From Cristatella mucedo (taxonomy: Eukaryota; Bryozoa; Phylactolaemata; Cristatellidae), in the NCBI GenBank assembly GCA_009760855.2, contig WPIO01000052.1, positions 597,501 to 661,500 on the forward strand: 64,000 nucleotides of DNA, given 5' to 3'. The translations under genes were made by a program, and so were the position numbers. Below are positions 57,201 through 64,000 of this stretch, in pieces. The notes beneath the pieces were generated by a model. It had not been told where the DNA came from. It made no database searches and saw only the letters and a list, made by a program, of their open reading frames with translations. Each line of letters opens with the position of its first letter. The first letter of the stretch is position 1.

Positions 57201-58514
57201 GAGGGCAGGAGTTGTGTATCGCAATCTAGTACTTTGGTATACGAGGAGAGCGAGAGTCTGCACCGATGCTCTGTGCAGCAAGTCGCCGCGGATAGAGCTT
57301 ACTGGAGGCTGAGGAGACGACTGCTCTGACGTCACGGAGGCTATGCGGAATGCCGTAATTCGCCGTCGCTCGTTGATGCAGAGCTCAAAGCTGCTTGCAC
57401 TCTGAGGGCTCCATGGGTCCACACGCAGCCGGATGAAAGGGCTGCCGATAACAGACAAAATGGGGTCGCAATATTTCCGGTTGCCACTTTTCCTATCCGC
57501 GGACTTGAGTTGTCCCCCTTTGCTTCTCGTGCCCTCTGCTGGGGTCGCATAGGCGATCGAACACTATCGCCCCTCGCGACGAGAGGCTGGCCAATGCTTT
57601 GTACTTTTACGCTGTACTTTGACAGTCTTCTCCGATCGTGGCCGCCTTGCGTCTGGACCGAGCTTGAAATGTTGCATCTCTTCGTGGCATGTCGCCGTCG
57701 CGGCTGCCGCCGACGCTGCTGGGCACGATGGGCAGCAGGGCAGCTCGGAGCCACGGAGCAGTCGGTGCCCGCGGTGCGGTGCAGCAGCGAGCAGCTCGGC
57801 GAGGATGGCAATTGCCGAGCGATATCGTGCCTTGAGGGAGGGGGGCTGCCGCCGCCATTATTCATTCGCTCGTTCTCGTGCTCCTTAAATAAAGATTCGC
57901 ATTGTTCCTCCTGGCGAGACGCGTGCACAAAAACGAATGGATCTCGGGGATCTTATCTCCAGGGTGCGAGAGGCGGTCAGGGGGCGCGGAGAGATTGAGC
58001 CGACGGGAGCAATTGTTTTCAAGTGAATGGCTGAATAGTTTGCCGCGCCGTCGGCAGTCTTTGCCGGCGCGGGGCGGATCTCGATCAGACGGATGGACTA
58101 GCGGCGTCGGCTGAGGAATGCGAGCGGAGCGTCTACATCGAGCAGCTCCGCTTGCCATTTCTCGACCAGTATTCGCTAAGGCTCCTTTCTCGAACTTGTA
58201 CGCGGTGCACCGGTACGCGGCGCGGGGGGGGGGGGAGGGCGGCTCGGCGGCAGAGCTGTGCACACTAGCCGAAGGCCGCACCGAGCTTGTTGCACGGACA
58301 AGTCCGGCTGCTTCTACCAGAGCAACTGCTCTCCTCGGTCCTGGAGCCGAGGGGCAGGGTATCGAGAGTATCTGAAAAGCTTACGGTACGAGCTAGCCGA
58401 GGTCCGCCCCTCGCCCGCAGAAACTCGAGCCTGGTCGGCGCCAGCCGGCTGAGCGGTGGCCATCGCCCTCAGCGCCAGACAGCGGGGCTCACCCACCCAC
58501 CCACTGCTCGAGCC
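57201..58514. promoter_or_regulatory. CpG-rich block
   Basis: About 1 kb of dense CpG (57480-58510) with poly-G near 58225 and overlapping open frames on both strands, the longest 195 codons on the minus strand. The frames overlap out of phase and lack splice signals, so they are most simply compositional. A CpG promoter is possible but no core element was identified. Confidence 0.35.
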
Positions 58515-58695
58515 GAGCGGCACCCTGACCAAATAAGTGAGAAAACCTTGTAGTCGATACGCTGCTCGATTGGGAGTCAGTGCACGTCGGCGAGAGGTGC
58601 TTTGGTTTTGGCAACTGCAAAGCTCGCGACAGACGAGCCTAGCTGCCGAGTTTTGCACCAGCTTTAAGCGCCTGATTTCACACTCCGGGAGACCG
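58515..58695 (-). mobile_element. LINE-A RT C-terminal fragment
   Basis: The minus strand reads LKLVQNSAARLVCREL (about 58665-58620), then in another frame LTPNRAAYRLQGFLTYL, corresponding to the NSAARLV and LHWLPIxxRI blocks. Confidence 0.8.
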
Positions 58696-59270
58696 CCAGG
58701 ATAAGCTCACCGCTTGAGATAGCATGATTTGCTTTAATGTTTAGACTCAAGCGTCCCCCCTCCGATTTTCGGCCCCAGTTGGAGAAGCTGAATGCGCTCG
58801 ATGCAACAAAGATGAAGGATTGGCTATTATTTGCTTCGACTGTCTGTGCTTTCGCTTGGCTCGGCTACCGAGACCGGTGTAATGGACGTCCTCGGCCTCA
58901 GCGAACAGCCAGGAACTTTTTCAGGTGGGGATTCAACCTTGACCATGAATGAGCTTGACCAGATTCATTGGATCTGTGAAGTGACGTAAACTGTTTTTCG
59001 CTGTCCTGGTTGCTTCGCATGCCGACAGAAGACGCTCTTTTAAACGCGTTCGATATTCTGGCAATAACTTAGCTGTGCGCTAGCCACTAGTATTTTAGAT
59101 GCTATTTATTTTTTTAAACTGCTTTGATAAGGAATTATTGACTGGCACGTCCCCCAGTACTCCCAACAAACACTTCTGATCAATATCAGTCGTCGACGGG
59201 CAACCGTAGCTGTGAGTCCTTAATGAGAAACCTTAGCATCTTATCGAAAAGGGTTTGGTCAAGGGTTAAA
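58696..59270. other. unique sequence
   Basis: A plus-strand ATG-initiated stretch at 58737-58952 (beginning MFRLKRPPSDFRPQLEK) has protein-like composition but no further support. Confidence 0.35.
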
Positions 59271-59447
59271 AAAATACTAGCCAATTCAACAGCTTCTTTT
59301 GTGTAGCAACTGAAGAGCCTTTACGGCTATCACCACCGCTTGCAGCGGCAATAAAGGATCGCCCACCGTAGGATTCGAACCCACGACCTCAGGACCGCGG
59401 TCATGAAAGACAGCCACATTACCTACCAAGTGTGCCATAACGGCTCA
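59271..59447 (-). mobile_element. SINE-B copy, full length
   Basis: ACTAGCCAATTCAACAGCTT, AACTGAAGAGCCTTTACGGC, ACCGCTTGCAGCGGCAATAA, AGGATTCGAACCC B box (minus), and GTGCCATAACGGCT head. It is directly followed by a SINE-A. Confidence 0.9.
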
Positions 59448-59452
59448 CAATA

Positions 59453-59614
59453 TGGGTTAATGATTAAGGTACTCGCCTGTGATGAGCGAAGTCAAGGTGA
59501 ATGCATTTGAAGACCGAAGTCGTGGGCTCTAGCCCTGCGGCATATATAAAGCGCCTAGATAGAGATTAAGTTCTCTGATGGCGCTATAAAATGAATTTTA
59601 TCATTATCATTATA
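59453..59614 (+). mobile_element. SINE-A copy, diverged
   Basis: GGGTTAATGATTAAGGTACT (A-box side), GTCGTGGGCTCTAGCCCTGC (B box), AAGCGCCTAGATAGAGATTA and TTCTCTGATGGCGCTATAAA, tail TTATCATTATCATTATA. Its hairpin is close to LINE-A consensus. Confidence 0.85.
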
Positions 59615-59910
59615 TGATCAAAATAAGAGTCACTCATCTGTCCCCATCGGCTGACTTTAAAAGTAAATATTTTGCCCATTCCACAGCTGGCGGACTCGCA
59701 AAAGCCTTTAATCCTCTCACGCGAGACTGAGCAGGTTCTGCCTCCCCCCCAGAGCACCTCCAAGGCCATTCTCCTTGAAAGCTCTACAGCCAGCTGCAGA
59801 CAAAGAACCTGAATCCACCAGACCTCCCTACGGCTACTGCACGCAAAGGCTCTTGAGCCCTCAATCGCAAAGAATAATAGAATGACTGGGATATTCTGGA
59901 ATGTTGTCAT
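59584..59910 (-). CDS. possible ORF with a signal-peptide-like start
   Basis: The minus strand starts with an ATG and MTTFQNIPVILLFFAIEG, then SRAFACSS, a pattern like a signal peptide with an AFA cleavage site. The frame continues 108 codons, but its last ten (HIMIMIKFIL) are encoded by the SINE-A tail. If real it would be a first exon spliced before that point. A plus-strand acceptor (TTCTGCCTCCCCCCCAG, ending at 59750) with 43 open codons lies on the opposite strand, so the coding strand is undecided. Confidence 0.22.
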   Translation of the reverse strand: MTTFQNIPVILLFFAIEGSRAFACSSRREVWWIQVLCLQLAVELSRRMALEVLWGGGRTCSVSRERIKGFCESASCGMGKIFTFKVSRWGQMSDSYFDHIMIMIKFIL

Positions 59911-60771
59911 AAGTTGAGCGCCGAAGATGCGGCCGCAGAGCTTTTCTTTTAGGTCTTATCTAAAAAAATAGACATCCTCATTCGAGGGACCCGAAGCCGA
60001 GCCCCGAAGGCGCTGCTAGCAAGTAGATCTAATACCAGCCCCGTTTTGAGAGCATCCGAAGCTCCAGCACCGCTCACCAGACGCTCGGTCACACAGCACC
60101 ACTCGAAGACCTGTCTGCGAGCGAATTACCTAGCCTCTAGCCTCTCGAGACTTAGTTCTCTCCCGCCCGCTCCCCCCCGAAAGAATTCAAGAGCTCCTTC
60201 TAGCGGCTTATGACACGACGGAAAGTGCACCGGGCTGGCTTTTTTCAGCCCCCACCCAGAGCAGTGTGTTAGCGCCTACCCCGAAGAAATAGCTTAGCGG
60301 TGACTGTGGCTGCAAGCACCCACTCTGCAGCTATCGACAATTCATCAGCTGTCAATTCAATGAATTGTACGACAAACTGAGGCAAGATTAGCGAGAACTG
60401 ATTCAGCACTAGTCTCCTAGTGGTAGAATGCACAGATGGCTCCATAGTATGGCCGTGGAAGTGCAAGTATCGAGACTGACGAAAGCTTTTCACACGCCGT
60501 CGCATAGGTGCCAGACCGCTGCTGGAGTAGAAGTCATGCGGAGGCGTGCCTGCAGGAGCAGGCACTCGAAATAGCCCGCCCCAATTTTCGCTGATTAGTC
60601 CCAAAAGAATTGCGATGAACCTGCATATTCTCTTACATGCGCGCTTTCATGAAAGTAAACAGATTCAATAGCACAGTTGCGATCTTAGTTGCGGCAGCAA
60701 CTTCTCTTTAGTCTAAGCTGAAGCGGTCGCCAGCTAGACGAGCTCTCCATAGACGCCAGCGGCCGAATCCG
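59911..60771. other. unique sequence with one minus-strand open stretch
   Basis: 60269-60604 is open on the minus strand for 111 codons (ending LAATVTAKLFLRGRR) without a start ATG near its head. No family or splice support. Confidence 0.35.
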
Positions 60772-61116
60772 ATGAGCCATTCTGGACTTGCGATGGCAGC
60801 AGACAGGTCAGCCCTGCTGCCATTTCAGCGGCGAATGTCATGGGCACTAGTCCTTGCACAAACGCGACTAGTGCCGATGGAGCTGGAGCCTCGAAGCACG
60901 GCACGGCGCATCGCAGTTGCTACACCCATGCACGCAGTTATGCTGCCAGTACCAGAGATGGGCAACGATCAAGAGCGCTCGTACTCAAATATCGCTAATC
61001 GCTATAGTTACTGTAGACCTGTCCATAAGTTAGCCACAGCGAGCGGGATCTACGCAGCCACCACCACTCAGCCTCAGGCTGCTGCCGTCACTGACTTCGA
61101 AGCTTCGAACATCTAG
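60772..61116 (+). CDS. possible small protein, unknown
   Basis: 114 codons from ATG (MSHSGLAMAADRSALLPFQ) to TAG, with no competing open frame on the other strand. Met- and Ala-rich, with no transmembrane segment or motif recognised. Could be a single-exon gene, an exon or chance. Confidence 0.25.
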   Translation: MSHSGLAMAADRSALLPFQRRMSWALVLAQTRLVPMELEPRSTARRIAVATPMHAVMLPVPEMGNDQERSYSNIANRYSYCRPVHKLATASGIYAATTTQPQAAAVTDFEASNI

Positions 61117-62323
61117 CTGGTCTGTTCAAATCCCAACGTAGAGCTGCCTGGTTAAAAGCCCGACACACAACTGACTAATCGCCGCTTGAATTGGACTCGT
61201 TACATCATATACACCATGGACAAGGACCCATCTAATTTCCAATAGTAAATTCAGAAGCCACTGTTAATCTCAAGTATTGTCATAAATCTAACCACTTTCT
61301 CGAACGCACTTTTTACCGGCCTGTCCCTAAATTAAGACAATCCTCGGCCGAGATAGTACAAGAAACCTAGTAAAACCCTATATGATCGGTATCGAAGACC
61401 TCGTCTTCGACACCTCGTCAGACCCAGCATAACTTACTATTGAGTATTTTTTAGAGACCTTCGCATCGCTCGTTGTTGCGCTCTCACCTTCATCGCCATC
61501 ACCACCATCCGTCGTAACAATGTGCTGGCTTTCTCAAGCGTTCGGGCCATCGCCACTTAACTTGGCTGGAGACAGAAGAGCCCCATGATCGGCGCCATCC
61601 GTATCTCGAAAGTAAAGATACTCAAAGAAAACCTCAGCACAAGAAAAGGATTGGTGCGTGCACGCAATACAATTAGGATTGAAATTACATGCACGGTCAC
61701 TCAAGCGATTGCGACTGCACCTGATTCTATTCACTCCTTACATCGTATATAAATCCAGTAATATCTGCTTTAAAATCAGCAGGACGGTGTGTATGGGGTA
61801 TGGTGGACAAAATCGAGTACATCTCAGCCTAGCATATATTCACAGGCAGACTTTTGAAGCACAGCAGAGAAGTAAGTTACAGCGAATGGTAACACGAAGT
61901 CCAATCCACTTGCTTTTCCTACAAGCCAAGTCTGCCGCCGCCCATGCAATTGGTTGACGTACATGGACGTGAAGATCGCGGGATTGCATCCACCAAGTTC
62001 AAAACTTACTGGAATAGTCATGTAACTAGCACGGTAAATATCTATTTATCGACGATAAGATGTTCATCAAGTCGATGAAAATGCGAAGAGAAATCGTCAA
62101 ATGTATATCTCACGAGATCGACAAGCAGTCCTTTCTTATCTTCGTAACGCATCGGCATACGACACATAGCTTTATTGCATATGGCAGAAACTCGGAGCCT
62201 CGTCAGGCAAGTAATAGTCATACGTGCTACCTGTCATACGACTCCTAACGCTGGCACAATCACGAATGAGATCGCAGATAGGCAAATCAGCATTACATGA
62301 CACAGAGAAGAAGCTTATTGCAG
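61117..62323. other. unique sequence
   Basis: Open stretches at 61658-61957 and 62060-62248 (plus) are not supported. No repeat recognised. Confidence 0.4.
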
Positions 62324-62444
62324 CAGTAGTTTGTGCAGTAATGATCTTGAAAAGCAAGTTTCAACAGTGGCTCAGCTCCTCAGTGCCAATAAACGGCTAA
62401 ATGAAAAAGGGAAAAACCTCGCTCATCATACTGTCTGCAATTGA
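62324..62444 (+). CDS. candidate terminal exon, coiled-coil-like
   Basis: After GAAGAAGCTTATTGCAG, 1 nt plus 39 codons run to TGA. The core DLEKQVSTVAQLLSANKRL followed by NEKGKNL has heptad-like spacing of L and V residues (L, V, V, L, L). It is too short for a family call. The acceptor has only a weak pyrimidine tract. Confidence 0.27.
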
Positions 62445-62602
62445 TACCAAGTACCGGACTCATTCGCGTTATCAGAAACCAGCTCCGAACTCCCCTTCAA
62501 AATCACACAATGTCGCTTCCAAAGCCGTACAGAATATCGGGTCTCCTTATTTCACCATATTGAGCTTCAACTACGGATTGCGTCTTTGCTATGTATATGA
62601 AG
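62445..62602. other. unique sequence
   Basis: Nothing recognised. Confidence 0.4.
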
Positions 62603-62763
62603 GGCCGCGATAGCATAGGATGTAAGGTAATCATTCCTCACGACCGAGGCCGTGGGTTTGAATCCTGCAATGGGCTATCCTTCATGGCGAACTGCAAGCG
62701 ACAGTGATAGCCGTTATGGCTCTTCTGCTGCTATAAAAATGAGGCCGTTAAATTAGCTCAACC
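62603..62763 (+). mobile_element. SINE-B copy, diverged
   Basis: GGCCGCGATAGCATAGGATG (A-box side), GGCCGTGGGTTTGAATCC (B box), GAACTGCAAGCGACAGTGAT, AGCCGTTATGGCTCTTCTGC and AATGAGGCCGTTAAATTAGC. Confidence 0.88.
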
Positions 62764-63528
62764 GATCACCTTATGACAGTCCGTGAATCTTTTAGACTAG
62801 TCGTCGTAGGTTCATTCAAGCATCCATCATTATAATCTCTCTAAAGTTCTTGCTTTTTATTAATATAAGCATTACTAGTAACAGATTGCTACATATTCAA
62901 GGATTTTTTCCGACATTACTGCCGCTAACCGTTGCTTTAACTATTGGGAAATCTGCACCGAGAGCAAGGACGCTGCCAATAAACACACGGCAAAATTAAG
63001 TTTGATGTTCATTCAACGTGACTACTATCCCCACGGCCATTGGGGTTAAAACACTTTCCCTTAACTAGATTAAGTACAGCAGAGCATTGATCTAGGATTC
63101 GAAAGGTCAACTCAACTGAGCTCCTTAATTCGCCGAAGTTCGGCTGGGAAGTTTCCTGAATGCCCAATTTTGCCGGTGCAAGTAGCAAATCGAGCTCTTA
63201 GATCCTCGATTCCTCAAACTGTGCATGGTTTCTAGCGGTCCAGACGAAAGGCATGCCAGGGTACCATGCTCACCACTACAGTAACGAGCAATGACGCAAA
63301 TTGACTGCTAATGGTCCACACCAATAATTCAATACTTCTGACACACAGCATTACGAACGCACTATTGCTGCTAATGAGACATGCTCTTTGCAACAAATGC
63401 AGAACATGTAATGGTGCTATTCCCTATAGTCGAGTGACACGTGACTGGTGAAGCTGGCTCCTCGCTGTGCGGCTAGCTAGTCGAGGTTGCGGAGGAAGGG
63501 AGAGAGGAAGGGAGGGAGGGAGAGAGGT
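62764..63528. other. unique sequence
   Basis: No gene supported. A purine tract (GGGAGGGAGGGAGAGAGG) at about 63498-63527 directly precedes the next SINE-B. Confidence 0.4.
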
Positions 63529-63701
63529 GAGCCGTGATGGCACACTGGGTAAGAGGTTGCTTTACACGACCTCGGTCCTCAGGTCGTGGGTTCGAATCCT
63601 GCGGTGGGCGATCCTTAATCGCCACTGCAAGCGGTAGTGATAGCCGTAAAGGCTCTTCTGTCGCTATATAAAAGAGGCTGGTGAATCAGCTAGTATTTTT
63701 T
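63529..63701 (+). mobile_element. SINE-B reference copy, full length
   Basis: AGCCGTGATGGCACACTGGG (A box TGGCACACTGGG), GGTCGTGGGTTCGAATCCTG (B box GGTTCGAATCC in full), GCGGTGGGCGATCC, GCCACTGCAAGCGGTAGTGA, AGCCGTAAAGGCTCTTCTGT, CGCTATATAAAAGAGGCTGG and TCAGCTAGTATTTTT. The best preserved copy here. The 3' half contains the self-complementary AGCCGTAAAGGCT and differs from the LINE-A tail. Confidence 0.95.
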
Positions 63702-63825
63702 AGAGGTGTGTAAAACACTAGCCGAAGCGTACAATTTACTAGCTCGGAGCCAGAAGTACAACTCTTTAGCTCGAAGCTCCGAGCAAACGGACTGATTCGT
63801 CGCACAATGTATAAATAACTAATCA

Positions 63826-63892
63826 GCATATGTAAAGTGCCTTGAAAGAGATTAAGTTCTCAGTGGATGCTATATAAATGTATTATTATTGT
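63826..63892 (+). mobile_element. LINE-A/SINE-A 3' end
   Basis: ATATGTAAAGTGCCTTGAAA, GAGATTAAGTTCTCAGTGGA, TGCTATATAAATGTATTATT. Confidence 0.8.
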
Positions 63893-64000
63893 TACGACCA
63901 CCTCTTAAATGGGACTTGTTCTATCGTCTCAGCCATAGATTATGAGATATCCGGTTAGCAATATTGCAATTCAGGAGCCTAATGTGATCTCTCTGTAGCA
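63893..64000. other. unique sequence to window end
   Basis: Nothing recognised. Confidence 0.4.

Noticed and set aside
57341-58281. Long frames (up to 195 codons) in the CpG-rich block
   Set aside because: Overlapping frames on both strands with biased composition and no splice signals; the expected effect of high GC.
62281-62400. Retroviral RNase H-like reading (TEKKLIAAVVCAVMILKS)
   Set aside because: The resemblance is limited to one short string, no neighbouring pol motifs are visible, and a different frame gives a more regular coiled-coil-like exon.
63529-63701. Possible functional tRNA gene
   Set aside because: A and B boxes are excellent, but no cloverleaf acceptor stem closes, and the same head plus unrelated body recurs many times, so it is a SINE.

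Overview
This is a piece of nuclear genome from a multicellular eukaryote, most likely a marine invertebrate animal. The signs are long dinucleotide microsatellites ((TA)n, (GT)n, (GA)n), several CpG-rich blocks in otherwise AT-leaning DNA, tRNA-derived SINEs with pol III A and B boxes, and decayed L2/CR1-type non-LTR retrotransposons. Nothing looks bacterial: there are no long intact ORFs, operons or Shine-Dalgarno sites. I cannot name the species.

Most of what can be identified is retroposon DNA. Four families are defined here by internal comparison. LINE-A is an L2/CR1-like element. Its reverse transcriptase (RT) fragments carry motif A (LLDLSAAFD), FYADD and the C-terminal HLHWLPI and FKxxLKTHLF signatures, and its 3' end is a GCGCC...GGCGC hairpin followed by TTA repeats. 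LINE-B has two 3' fragments about 1.25 kb apart. SINE-A has a tRNA head and a 3' end that copies the LINE-A hairpin. SINE-B has a tRNA head with a near-perfect B box and a different tail ending in TTTA repeats. Copies are nested in several places: SINE-A in LINE-A at 17.5 kb, LINE-A in LINE-A at 29.5 kb, SINE-B in LINE-A at 39.7 kb and SINE-B in SINE-A at 54.1 kb. Several microsatellites start exactly at retroposon 3' tails.

Layout: 1-3.7 kb holds the best candidate exons (minus strand, including a transmembrane exon with good splice sites in a CpG-rich block). 4-9 kb holds SINEs and a LINE-A RT fragment. 9.4-10.4 kb is a 155-bp inverted repeat around 659 bp. 12.6-14.3 kb has further minus-strand candidate exons between large microsatellites. 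17-31 kb is LINE-dominated. 32-38 kb is a GC/CpG-rich block with two different 15-bp tandem arrays. 38-43 kb is again LINE/SINE. 43-54 kb is mostly unique DNA with scattered candidate exons and a large GT array. 54-64 kb has SINE-B copies, a second inverted repeat and a CpG-rich block at 57.5-58.5 kb.

No complete gene can be assembled from this window alone. Candidate exons are listed with modest confidence and without function. All coordinates of repeats and exons were read by eye and may be off by several bases at the edges.
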